Positions 1 to 5,274 of a stretch of 5,274 nt of DNA are shown here, in pieces; position 1 is the first letter of the stretch; every line of letters begins with the position of its first letter. This DNA comes from Chromatiales bacterium (GTDB taxonomy: Bacteria > Pseudomonadota > Gammaproteobacteria > JACCYU01), in assembly GCA_031177845.1 (NCBI GenBank), contig JAPSGG010000153.1:1-5274 (forward strand). Reading direction: 5' to 3'. Position numbers and translations under genes: made by a program. The notes under the pieces were generated by a model. The model saw only the letters and a program-made list of their open reading frames with translations, had not been told where the DNA came from and did no database searches.

Positions 1-325
1 GCAGCTCTTCGACGTGAAACGGCTTTGCTACGTAATCGTCGGCGCCAGTCTTGAAACCTTCTACCTTTTGGTACCAGGCATCGCGGGCAGTAAGGATGAT
101 GACGGGGAAATCGACGCCAGCGGTGCGCCAGTCGCGGAGCACTTCGAGCCCCAGCCGACCCGGCAGGCCAAGATCCAGTACGATCGCATCGTATGCCTCC
201 TCGCGACCCAAATGCTCGCCGTCAATACCATCCGCCGCCAGGTCTATGGCATAGTTTTCCTGCTGCAACCGCTGCCGCAGCTTCCTCGCGAGCACCTGAT
301 CGTCCTCTACTACGAGGATACGCAT
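1..325 (-). CDS. OmpR-family response regulator, receiver domain (3' end cut by window edge)
   Basis: This is the N-terminal part (108 residues) of a two-component response regulator. It would accept phosphate from a sensor kinase and then act on transcription in the cytoplasm. The receiver domain is complete up to its last helix. It starts MRILVVEDD, which carries the acidic pocket (Glu7, Asp8, Asp9). The phosphoacceptor is Asp51 in VLDLGLP, with Thr79 in ILTARDAW and Lys101 in VAKPF. The GADDYVAKPF stretch and the LTARDAW form are typical of the OmpR/PhoP/QseB group, so a winged-helix DNA-binding domain is expected beyond the left edge but cannot be seen. The start is the ATG 3 bp after the stop of the PepSY gene. 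Its Shine-Dalgarno is weak, which suggests translational coupling. In many proteobacteria a PepSY protein, a regulator and a kinase are encoded together, so a kinase gene to the left is inferred. The exact family member and its signal are unknown. Confidence 0.93.
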   Translation of the reverse strand, partial: MRILVVEDDQVLARKLRQRLQQENYAIDLAADGIDGEHLGREEAYDAIVLDLGLPGRLGLEVLRDWRTAGVDFPVIILTARDAWYQKVEGFKTGADDYVAKPFHVEEL

Positions 326-328
326 GGC

Positions 329-742
329 TCATTCATCCAACTCAGTCCAAAGAAGCTCGCCAGTCTTGGCATCCAAATGAAGCTCGCAGTGTAGACCGTC
401 GTCGCTGGCGATCTCCAGCTCATAGACGTGCTGGCCACCCTCCTCATCCAGATCGGCCTCCAACAATTCACCGGGATGCACCTGCTGCGCGCGCTTCAGG
501 ATTTCGGAAAGCGGCAGGACGTGGCCAGCACGACGCAATTCATAGACGTTATCTTGCTCCTCTCGCACCTTCAGCAGTTCGCCTGTGAACACGTCGTAAT
601 GCAATTCGCACGTTCGGCCATCTTCATCGGCGATCTTCAGCTCGTAGACGCTACGGCCGTCTTCCTGATCACGCTCGGCCTCCAATAATCTTCCGGAATA
701 AGCTGCCAAGGCGCGTCCGACGATGTCCTGCAGAGGCACCAT
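329..742 (-). CDS. Double PepSY-domain protein, mature part; 5' end frameshifted as read
   Basis: The 137-codon frame encodes two tandem PepSY-like domains. Copy 1 is about residues 4-60 and copy 2 about 72-133. Each has the pattern VYEL, then D-x-G, then CEL-H-x-D-x-x-TGELL (VYEL at 32-35 and 106-109; CELH at 45-48 and 119-122). PepSY domains are small, mostly periplasmic or extracytoplasmic modules thought to bind or inhibit partner proteins. Next to a two-component system they may modulate signal sensing, but that role is inference here. As an independent gene this frame is suspicious. Its first ATG (742) has no Shine-Dalgarno, and the protein would lack an export signal. A signal peptide with its own ribosome-binding site lies just upstream in another frame (743-849). 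Joining the frames by one base gives a normal secreted protein of about 173 residues. The stop is 3 bp before the response-regulator start, so the two genes are probably co-transcribed. Confidence 0.8.
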   Translation of the reverse strand: MVPLQDIVGRALAAYSGRLLEAERDQEDGRSVYELKIADEDGRTCELHYDVFTGELLKVREEQDNVYELRRAGHVLPLSEILKRAQQVHPGELLEADLDEEGGQHVYELEIASDDGLHCELHLDAKTGELLWTELDE

Positions 743-849
743 GCTTGTGAATTGCTGATTCGATGGTGCTTTTTGAGCAAACCCGTAACGACGGCTGGTG
801 CAAGCACAATGGCGAATGCTGATACAACGATCCGGTGTGGTCTTTTCAT
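743..849 (-). other. Signal-peptide coding segment of the PepSY gene, out of frame with the rest
   Basis: Reading from ATG 849 (a GTG directly before it at 852 is also possible), the segment encodes MKRPHRIVVSAFAIVLAPAV and then VTG. This has a basic n-region and a hydrophobic core, as in Sec signal peptides. A GGGA at 860-857 sits 7 bases before the ATG as a plausible ribosome-binding site. The frame stays open to 637, but beyond about 770 its translation resembles nothing I recognise. The adjacent frame, read backwards from the PepSY domains, runs ...GFAQKAPSNQQFTS before MVPLQDIV. VTG followed by FAQKAPS would give a sensible export signal with cleavage near Ala-Gln. One extra base in the AAA at 779-781 or the TTTTT at 770-774 (plus strand) restores this reading. 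It is most likely the 5' end of the same gene, broken by a mutation or a sequencing error. Confidence 0.7.
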
Positions 850-947
850 CACGTGATCCCGTTACTGAATGATGAGTTCGCCGTGTTAACGCCGCAGTCT
901 TAATCCGGGCTGAAAAACCTGAACACCCGCCGATGCGCTACGTTAAG

Positions 948-976
948 GATATAAACACAGCCAACGCCCACGTCTA
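948..976 (-). promoter_or_regulatory. Candidate sigma-70 promoter for the PepSY/response-regulator operon
   Basis: On the minus strand a -35-like TAGACG (976-971) and a -10-like TATATC (953-948) are separated by 17 bases. Each matches the consensus at 4 of 6 positions. Transcription would start near 940 and leave a leader of about 90 bases before ATG 849. This is the best-spaced pair I found in the region, but it is a weak match and unproven. Confidence 0.3.
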
Positions 977-1330
977 TCCCTCTGATCTGTGCAAGACTCA
1001 CAACAGGTTCATTGAGCCCTCCCAAGAAACGTTATGAGCCCGCGGCGCGGGAGATCGCGTGAGCGTATTACGCGAGACAATCGAGTGATGCCAACCGCAT
1101 TGGCGCGGCAGCGGAACTGACCACTGGATCCAGCTTCATCGAACAGCCGACCGCCGTGTCGCGACGCAGAACCCCTGGCCAGCGGATCACGCTGCTTCCC
1201 CGAGGCTTGCAGTTTCATTTCAGCTTGCCTTGTTACGTTTGCGCCCAGCCGTGGGAATCCTGATTTGCACGACCAGCAGCCAAACATTTACGCCGGCAGC
1301 GCCGGCTAGACGATACCGATATTCACCATT

Positions 1331-1335
1331 GAGGA
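1331..1335 (+). promoter_or_regulatory. Ribosome-binding site fixing the start of the small PepSY gene
   Basis: GAGGA lies 8 bases before ATG 1344. This favours 1344 over the longer in-frame start at 1230, whose extra 38 residues would precede and bury the signal peptide. Confidence 0.7.
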
Positions 1336-1343
1336 TCTTAGCC

Positions 1344-1658
1344 ATGAACACAAAGTTAAAGTCACTGACGACACCGGCGATTGGAGTCGCCTTGTTTGGA
1401 GCCGCTGCGAGCCCGGCTGACGAAAACCGCGTAGAAGTTGCGCGGCTGATCAAGGCCGGCGAACTGTTATCGTGGGAGGACATCGCTAAAAAGGGCGAAA
1501 AGCTCTATCCCGGAGGCAGGGTGACCGAGACGGATCTCGATAAAGAGTGGACCCGGTACGTGTATGAGCTTGAGGTTGTCGACCGCAACGGCGTTGAATG
1601 GGATGTCGAGCTCGATGCCAAGACCGGCGATGTGCTCAAGCAAGAGCGCGAGGACTAA
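1344..1658 (+). CDS. Small secreted protein with a single PepSY domain
   Basis: The 104-residue product begins MNTKLKSLTTPAIGVALFGA, a Sec-type signal with basic Lys4 and Lys6 and a hydrophobic core. Cleavage is likely after Ala25 (SPA-DE). The remainder is one PepSY-like domain. It has a helix around WEDIAKKGEKLYPG (44-57), the strand VYELEVVD (73-80) and the closing motif VELDAKTGDVL (88-98). It aligns well by eye with the second PepSY copy of the divergent gene (LDAKTGELL), so the two loci are probably paralogous. The usual CEL cysteine of the other copies is replaced here (WDVEL). The protein should act in the periplasm or at the cell surface. A role in modulating a sensor kinase or a redox/metal process is possible but not shown by the sequence. 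The gene stands alone on its strand and converges on dsbC. Confidence 0.88.
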   Translation: MNTKLKSLTTPAIGVALFGAAASPADENRVEVARLIKAGELLSWEDIAKKGEKLYPGGRVTETDLDKEWTRYVYELEVVDRNGVEWDVELDAKTGDVLKQERED

Positions 1659-1689
1659 TGCTTTCTCTTAGCTCGTGAGAGGATGTGCC

Positions 1690-1726
1690 GCCGGCCGGTG
1701 GGCAACTTCGCAGGCCACCGGCTGGC
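1690..1726. terminator. GC-rich hairpin between convergent genes, possible bidirectional terminator
   Basis: A 12-base inverted repeat with one mismatch (arms 1690-1701 and 1715-1726, core GCCGGTGG/CCACCGGC) encloses a 13-base loop. It sits in the 81-bp gap between the stop of the small PepSY gene and the stop of dsbC, where a shared terminator is expected. Neither side has a clear T-run, so it may be a weak or imperfect terminator. A smaller 6-bp hairpin (CTCTTA/TGAGAG) lies at about 1664-1680. Confidence 0.45.
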
Positions 1727-1739
1727 CGCGTTGACGGTG

Positions 1740-2537
1740 CTACTGGTTGGTCGTGGCAGCCTTCGCACCAGCAAGGGAGTCGAGCATCTCGCCGAGCGGC
1801 TTTGCCGGCTGATAGCCGGGGATCATTTCGCCGTTCTCCAGCACGATGGCCGGCGTACCGGACACGCCCAGCATCTGCCCCAGCGCCATCTGTTCCTTGA
1901 CGGGATTGTCGCAGGTTCTATCCGGCACCGGCTCGTCGCGCTTGGCCTTGGTGATCGCGGTGTTGCGGTCGTCGGCGCACCATACGTTGACGGCCTTCTT
2001 ATACGAAGACGAATCCACCCCCGCACGCGGGAATGCCAGATAGCGCACCTCGATGCCCTCTTTCATGTACTGATCGATCTCGGAATGCAGCTTGCGGCAG
2101 TAGCCGCAATCGATATCGGTGAACACCGTGATGGTGTGCTCGGGGTGCGCCGGAGAGAACACGATCATTTGCCGCTCGTCGACCTTATTCAGCAGCTCGA
2201 GCCGTGCTTGGCTTGCAGCCGCCTCGGTCAAATCCTTGCGGTGCTCGAGGTCGATCAGATTGCCGCGGAAGAAGTACCGGCCATCCGCACTCAGGTACAA
2301 GATCTGCGCCCCGTAGGTCACCTCATAGACGCCTTGGACTGGCGAGGGTTCGATGCTGTCGGGCTGCAGGCCCGGCACCAACGCGCTCAATCTGGCCCGC
2401 AGCGCGCCAGTCGCGTCCGGCTCTTCGGCCATGGCAGGCCCAATAGCAAGTAATGCAAACAAAGGAATAGCGAACAGACTCGCGACCATAGGAGCACTCG
2501 GCGTGGTTGTTGTACGGTATGCGACAGGCCGCGCCAC
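1740..2537 (-). CDS. dsbC: Thiol:disulfide interchange protein DsbC (disulfide isomerase)
   Basis: DsbC is a dimeric periplasmic isomerase that reshuffles wrong disulfides in secreted proteins and is kept reduced by DsbD. In the 265-residue reading, the signal peptide ends at about Ala37 (core SLFAIPLFALLAIGPAMA). The N-terminal dimerisation domain follows (about 40-110; YEVTYGAQILYLSADGRYFF), then a linker helix and a thioredoxin fold. The active site is Cys144-Gly-Tyr-Cys147 in FTDIDCGYCRKLH. The cis-proline loop is GVSGTP (Pro229). Cys187 and Cys209 match the second, structural disulfide of E. coli DsbC. The start is uncertain. GTG 2537 lies 7 bases after the xerD stop without a clear Shine-Dalgarno, so coupling is likely, and it gives a signal n-region with arginines. 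ATG 2489 would give a 249-residue protein nearer the family's length but with no positive n-region charge. The neighbour xerD is a classical partner. Confidence 0.95.
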   Translation of the reverse strand: MARPVAYRTTTTPSAPMVASLFAIPLFALLAIGPAMAEEPDATGALRARLSALVPGLQPDSIEPSPVQGVYEVTYGAQILYLSADGRYFFRGNLIDLEHRKDLTEAAASQARLELLNKVDERQMIVFSPAHPEHTITVFTDIDCGYCRKLHSEIDQYMKEGIEVRYLAFPRAGVDSSSYKKAVNVWCADDRNTAITKAKRDEPVPDRTCDNPVKEQMALGQMLGVSGTPAIVLENGEMIPGYQPAKPLGEMLDSLAGAKAATTNQ

Positions 2538-2544
2538 AAAAGAT

Positions 2545-3477
2545 TCAGCCGCGCGGGTGATGCCGGCGGTGCAACTCCTGGAGGCGGGTGCGGGCGATAT
2601 GCGTATATATTTGCGTCGTGGAAAGGTCGCGATGACCCAGCAGCAGCTGCACGACCCGCAGATCGGCGCCGTGATTCAATAAATGCGTAGCAAAGGCGTG
2701 TCGAAGGGTATGCGGCGACAGGTGCTTGCTGATCCCGATGGTGCGCGCGTATCGCCGGATCAGATGCCAGCATGCCTGGCGGGTCATGGCCCCACCGCGA
2801 TTGGTGACAAACAGCGCGCCAGTGGGCTCTTGGCCCTTGAACAGCTTCGGCCGCGCCTCGCGGAGATAGCACTCCAACCAGGCAATGGCCTGCTCACCGA
2901 TCGGCACCAGGCGCTCCTTGCTACCTTTGCCGAGCACTCGCACCACGCCCTGGCGCAGGTTGACCTGGTTGATATTCAAGCCGACCAACTCGGAAACCCG
3001 CAGCCCGCAGGCGTACAGCAGTTCCAGCATCGCCTTATCCCGCTGCCCACGCGCGGTCGCATCGGAAGGAGCCGATAATAGTTTTTCCACGTCCGCCTCG
3101 CTCAGGCTCGCCGGCAATGGACGATCGGGTTTGGGCGGCCTGATGCCATCGCTAGGGTCAGCGCCAAGTTGTCCGCGCTCCACCAGGTGGCGATAGAAGC
3201 GTCGCATGCTGGAGATCGCCCGTGCCACCGAACGCCGTTTCGCGCTTTGCTGTTGATGCCGCCAAGCGAGGAAATGATTCAGATGGTCGTGCTTGGCTTC
3301 TCGCAGGTTCACATTTCGCGCGTACAGCCAGCGCGCGAGCCCCAGGAGATCGTTGCGGTATGCGTTCAAAGTATTCCCGCTAAGCCCCTGCTCCATCCAC
3401 AAGGCATCCAGAAAGGTCTGAACAGCGTGCTCATCCTGCGGGTTCAGTGCGGGTTTGGATGCGATATCAGCCGCCAT
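2545..3477 (-). CDS. xerD: Site-specific tyrosine recombinase XerD
   Basis: XerD acts with XerC at dif, under FtsK control, to resolve chromosome dimers before cell division. The 310-residue product has the N-terminal SAM-like core-binding domain (about 15-100; FLDALWMEQGLSGNTLNAYR) and the C-terminal catalytic domain (about 120-300). All six catalytic positions are present: Arg160 (CGLRVSEL), Lys184 (GKGSKERLVP), His256 and Arg259 (HTLRH), His282 (LLLGH) and the nucleophile Tyr291 (QIYTH). Their spacing equals that of E. coli XerD (148, 172, 244, 247, 270, 279). FLDALW and TLNAYR favour XerD over XerC. I chose ATG 3477 because GAGG lies 8 bases upstream and the length is near the usual 298. 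ATG 3498 and ATG 3552 are alternatives, the last overlapping the slipin gene by 20 bases. It lies downstream of the slipin gene and just upstream of dsbC. Confidence 0.95.
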   Translation of the reverse strand: MAADIASKPALNPQDEHAVQTFLDALWMEQGLSGNTLNAYRNDLLGLARWLYARNVNLREAKHDHLNHFLAWRHQQQSAKRRSVARAISSMRRFYRHLVERGQLGADPSDGIRPPKPDRPLPASLSEADVEKLLSAPSDATARGQRDKAMLELLYACGLRVSELVGLNINQVNLRQGVVRVLGKGSKERLVPIGEQAIAWLECYLREARPKLFKGQEPTGALFVTNRGGAMTRQACWHLIRRYARTIGISKHLSPHTLRHAFATHLLNHGADLRVVQLLLGHRDLSTTQIYTHIARTRLQELHRRHHPRG

Positions 3478-3490
3478 GGCCGGTGCCTCA
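3470..3490 (-). promoter_or_regulatory. Ribosome-binding site and start choice for xerD
   Basis: Upstream of ATG 3477 the minus strand reads GATGAGGCACCGGCC, placing GAGG 8 bases before the start. The longer in-frame starts at 3498 and 3552 have no comparable purine-rich stretch. This is the main reason for the shorter call, which leaves 55 bp between the slipin stop and xerD. Confidence 0.5.
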
Positions 3491-3532
3491 TCAGCCATAC
3501 CAGCTGAGCCCGTAGCGGGTTGCTGACAACCG

Positions 3533-4285
3533 TCAATCCTTCCGGCCCGCATAAGCTTTCAGCGCATCCATGAACTCCAGTGGCAGGGGGAATACGATGG
3601 TGGAAGTCTTGTCGGTCGTGATACTGGCGATCGTCTGCAAGTAACGTAGCTGCAGCGCCTGCGGTTGCCGGGCGAGGATACTGGCGGCATCAAGCAGCTT
3701 TTGCGCGGCCTGGTGCTCGCCCTCGGCATGGATGACCTTGGCGCGGCGATCCCGCTCCGCCTCGGCCTGGCGCGCGATGGCGCGCACCATGCTCTCGTCC
3801 AGGTCCACGTGCTTGATCTCGACGTTGGTGACCTTGATGCCCCAGGCGTCAGTCTGCTCGTCGAGGATCCTCTGAATATCGGCGTTCAGTTTGTCGCGTT
3901 CGGCCAGCATCTCGTCCAGATCGTGCTGGCCCAGCACCGAGCGCAGCGTGGTCTGCGCGAGCTGATTGGTGGCCATGTGGAAATCCTCCACCTGAATGAT
4001 GGCGCGCTCGGCGTCCACGACGCGGAAGTACAACACCGCATTCACTCTGACAGTGACGTTATCGCGCGAGATCACGTCCTGCTGTGGGACGTCGAAGGTG
4101 ATGATGCGCAAATCCACGCGGATCATCTGTTGGATGCCCGGAATGATGAAGATCAGGCCGGGCCCCTTGACACCCTGAAAGCGCCCGAGAAAGAACACCA
4201 CACCCCGCTCGAATTCGGGCAGGATCTTGATGGCTAGGATTAAGAAACCCACCGCCAGGGCGATAGGTATAAGATATACCAACAT
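3533..4285 (-). CDS. Slipin, SPFH/stomatin-family membrane protein (partner of NfeD protease)
   Basis: The 250-residue product is a bacterial slipin. It has one N-terminal membrane anchor (about 2-22, [17 protein letters not shown]). The SPFH/band 7 domain follows (about 23-185): [12 protein letters not shown], the conserved [10 protein letters not shown] hairpin at 41-50, the strand [13 protein letters not shown], and [15 protein letters not shown] around 148-162. A charged helix likely to form a coiled coil covers about 165-205 ([20 protein letters not shown]). Slipins oligomerise on the membrane and are thought to organise microdomains. The hydrophobic end [12 protein letters not shown] (about 228-239) resembles the C-terminal segment that the partner protease cuts in the archaeal PH1511/PH1510 pair. 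It starts 3 bp after the nfeD stop with GGAG about 8 bases upstream, so the two are co-translated. A general membrane-quality or stress role is inferred. The alternative label YbbK/QmcA-like is less apt because of the NfeD linkage and short length. Confidence 0.93.
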   Translation of the reverse strand: MLVYLIPIALAVGFLILAIKILPEFERGVVFFLGRFQGVKGPGLIFIIPGIQQMIRVDLRIITFDVPQQDVISRDNVTVRVNAVLYFRVVDAERAIIQVEDFHMATNQLAQTTLRSVLGQHDLDEMLAERDKLNADIQRILDEQTDAWGIKVTNVEIKHVDLDESMVRAIARQAEAERDRRAKVIHAEGEHQAAQKLLDAASILARQPQALQLRYLQTIASITTDKTSTIVFPLPLEFMDALKAYAGRKD

Positions 4286-4288
4286 AAG

Positions 4289-5274
4289 CTAATCTCCGAT
4301 ATGGTCCTCGATCACGGGCTCGACGGTCAGTGTGAGACCCTCCATGGATAGCACGCGCACCGCTTGACCCTTGCGTAGCGGCCCTCGCGTGCGCGCCCTC
4401 CAAACCTCGCCGTGCACCCGTATCAGGCCTTCGTCGGCGAAGTCAGCCAGCGCGCGGCCGTGGCTTCCAATCATCTCCTCCGCGCCAGTATGCGCCTTGG
4501 CTTTGCGGAATCTGATCAATCTGCTGATCACCCACAGAAAGAAGCTGGCGCCGATCAGCGCGGTGCCGCCGATCAACGGCAGCGAGATCGCGAGATTCTC
4601 GTCATCCATGAGGATGATGGATCCCACCACGAAGGCAACGATACCGCCGAAGCCCAGCACTCCGAAGCTGGGCGCCAAGACCTCGGCGACCATGAATATG
4701 ATCCCCAGGATGATCAGACCGAAGCCCGCGTAGTTGATCGGCAGCACCTGGAAGGCATAAAGCGCCAGCAGCAGGCAGATGGCACCCAACACGCCGGGGA
4801 ATACGGCGCCTGGACTTGCCAGCTCAAAGATCAGCCCATAGATGCCGACCAGCATCAAGATATAGGCCACGCTCGGATTGGTGATGACCGCCAGCAGTTG
4901 GCTGCGCCAATCGGGCTCCACGGCCTTGATGCTGAGTCCGTCCGTGGACAAGCTGCGTGTGACCCCGTTGATATCGACCTCCCGGCCGTCGAGCTTCGCC
5001 ACTAGATCATCCAGGTCTTCGGCCACCAGTTCGATCACATTCTTTTTCAGTGCCTCACTGGCAGTGAGGCTCACCGCCTCGCGCACCGCCCTTTCTGCCC
5101 ACGCGGCATTACGGTCGCGGCGCTGCGCGAGAGCCCTGATGTAGGCCGCTGCATCGTTCACGATCTTGCGCTCCATGGCGGTGTCGGGCGCATCTTGTGG
5201 TTCCGCCTCTGGCGTCTTGCCATCTTCTTCAGTCTCGCGTTCCGGCTTCTCATCTTCCGGCACCGTCCCAGGAA
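4289..5274 (-). CDS. NfeD-family membrane serine protease (STOPP type), 5' end cut by window edge
   Basis: About 327 C-terminal residues are visible. The frame is open through the right edge, so the GTG at 5263 is not the real start. Numbering from that GTG, the end of a ClpP-like protease domain covers about 1-115: an acidic linker, then AMERKIVNDAAAYIRALA (29-46), AERAVREAVSLTASEAL and VAEDLDDLVAKLDG. Lys33 is probably the general base of the Ser/Lys dyad, by analogy with Lys138 of archaeal PH1510. The nucleophilic serine and the signal peptide lie outside the window. Four to five hydrophobic segments follow (about 129-149, 152-172, 178-197, 203-219, 228-249). The C-terminal OB-fold NfeD domain is at about 262-318, with the signature VHGEVWRA (283-290). 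Family members of this long class are roughly 430-470 residues. With the slipin gene 3 bp downstream, it is expected to process or regulate slipin in the inner membrane. Confidence 0.93.
   Translation of the reverse strand, partial: PGTVPEDEKPERETEEDGKTPEAEPQDAPDTAMERKIVNDAAAYIRALAQRRDRNAAWAERAVREAVSLTASEALKKNVIELVAEDLDDLVAKLDGREVDINGVTRSLSTDGLSIKAVEPDWRSQLLAVITNPSVAYILMLVGIYGLIFELASPGAVFPGVLGAICLLLALYAFQVLPINYAGFGLIILGIIFMVAEVLAPSFGVLGFGGIVAFVVGSIILMDDENLAISLPLIGGTALIGASFFLWVISRLIRFRKAKAHTGAEEMIGSHGRALADFADEGLIRVHGEVWRARTRGPLRKGQAVRVLSMEGLTLTVEPVIEDHIGD

Larger units (their letters stand above)
853..1343. other. Divergent intergenic region, about 490 bp, no recognisable gene
   Basis: This gap separates the leftward PepSY/regulator operon from the rightward PepSY gene, so it should hold both promoters. 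A candidate leftward promoter lies at 948-976. I found no convincing -35/-10 pair for the rightward gene. Two compact GC-rich palindromes are present: CCCGC-GGC-GCGGG at 1039-1051 and GCCGGC-AGC-GCCGGC at 1292-1306. The second lies in the leader of the rightward gene and could fold in its mRNA. Three TTAA-containing hexamers occur at 885-890, 899-904 and 942-947. They are not regularly spaced, so I do not call them operators. The frames open here translate to sequences I do not recognise and lack good starts. Confidence 0.6.

Noticed and set aside
885..947. TTAA-containing hexamers (GTTAAC, CTTAAT, GTTAAG) as a PmrA-like operator
   Set aside because: PmrA-type boxes need two half-sites 5 bases apart. 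Here the spacings are 8 and 37 bases, so the resemblance is probably chance.
1207..1236. TTGCAG and TGTTAC with an 18-base gap as a promoter for the rightward PepSY gene
   Set aside because: Each hexamer matches the sigma-70 consensus at only 3 of 6 positions, no better than expected by chance in this region.
1009..1287. A 92-codon open frame on the minus strand in the divergent intergenic region
   Set aside because: The translation is rich in Arg, Gly and Ser, matches no family I recognise, has no clear ribosome-binding site and covers the region where the rightward promoter must lie.
1683..2453. A 256-codon plus-strand frame opposite dsbC
   Set aside because: It is the antisense of a clear dsbC gene. 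Its composition is that of a GC-rich reverse-strand shadow, with no recognisable domain.
3665..4237. A 190-codon plus-strand frame opposite the slipin gene
   Set aside because: It is the antisense shadow of a well-supported slipin. The His/Asp/Leu-rich translation is typical of reversed coding sequence.
5261..5263. GTG at 5263 as the true start of the NfeD protein
   Set aside because: The frame stays open through the window edge, and starting here would remove the signal peptide and the serine half of the protease domain.

Overview
The window looks like chromosomal DNA of a GC-rich gammaproteobacterium. The strongest lineage clue is xerD followed directly by dsbC, an order also found in the Escherichia coli xerD-dsbC-recJ cluster. 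The proteobacterial PepSY/response-regulator pairing fits. No finer placement is supported.

Right-hand block (1740-5274, all minus strand, entering from the right edge): a membrane serine protease of the NfeD/STOPP type (5' end outside the window), a slipin (SPFH/stomatin family), the recombinase XerD and the periplasmic disulfide isomerase DsbC. The spacings are 3 bp, a possible short overlap, and 7 bp, so these four genes are very probably one transcription unit. NfeD and slipin form a known protease/scaffold pair in the inner membrane. XerD resolves chromosome dimers. DsbC repairs mispaired disulfides in the periplasm.

Left-hand block (1-1658): two PepSY-domain loci diverge from an intergenic region of about 490 bp. 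Going left on the minus strand is a gene for a secreted protein with two PepSY domains, followed 3 bp later by an OmpR-family response regulator cut by the left edge. A histidine kinase would be expected beyond that edge. Going right is a small secreted protein with one PepSY domain. It converges on dsbC across an 81-bp gap holding a GC-rich hairpin.

The main oddity is in the minus-strand PepSY gene. Its signal peptide and ribosome-binding site lie in a different frame from its PepSY domains. A single missing base in a short homopolymer would explain this. A -1 slippage site, C AAA AAG in the correct phase and followed at once by a 7-bp inverted repeat, is an alternative. No mobile element, CRISPR array, tRNA or rRNA was seen. 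I found no convincing new defence or accessory system; this is largely a housekeeping region next to a two-component sensory locus.
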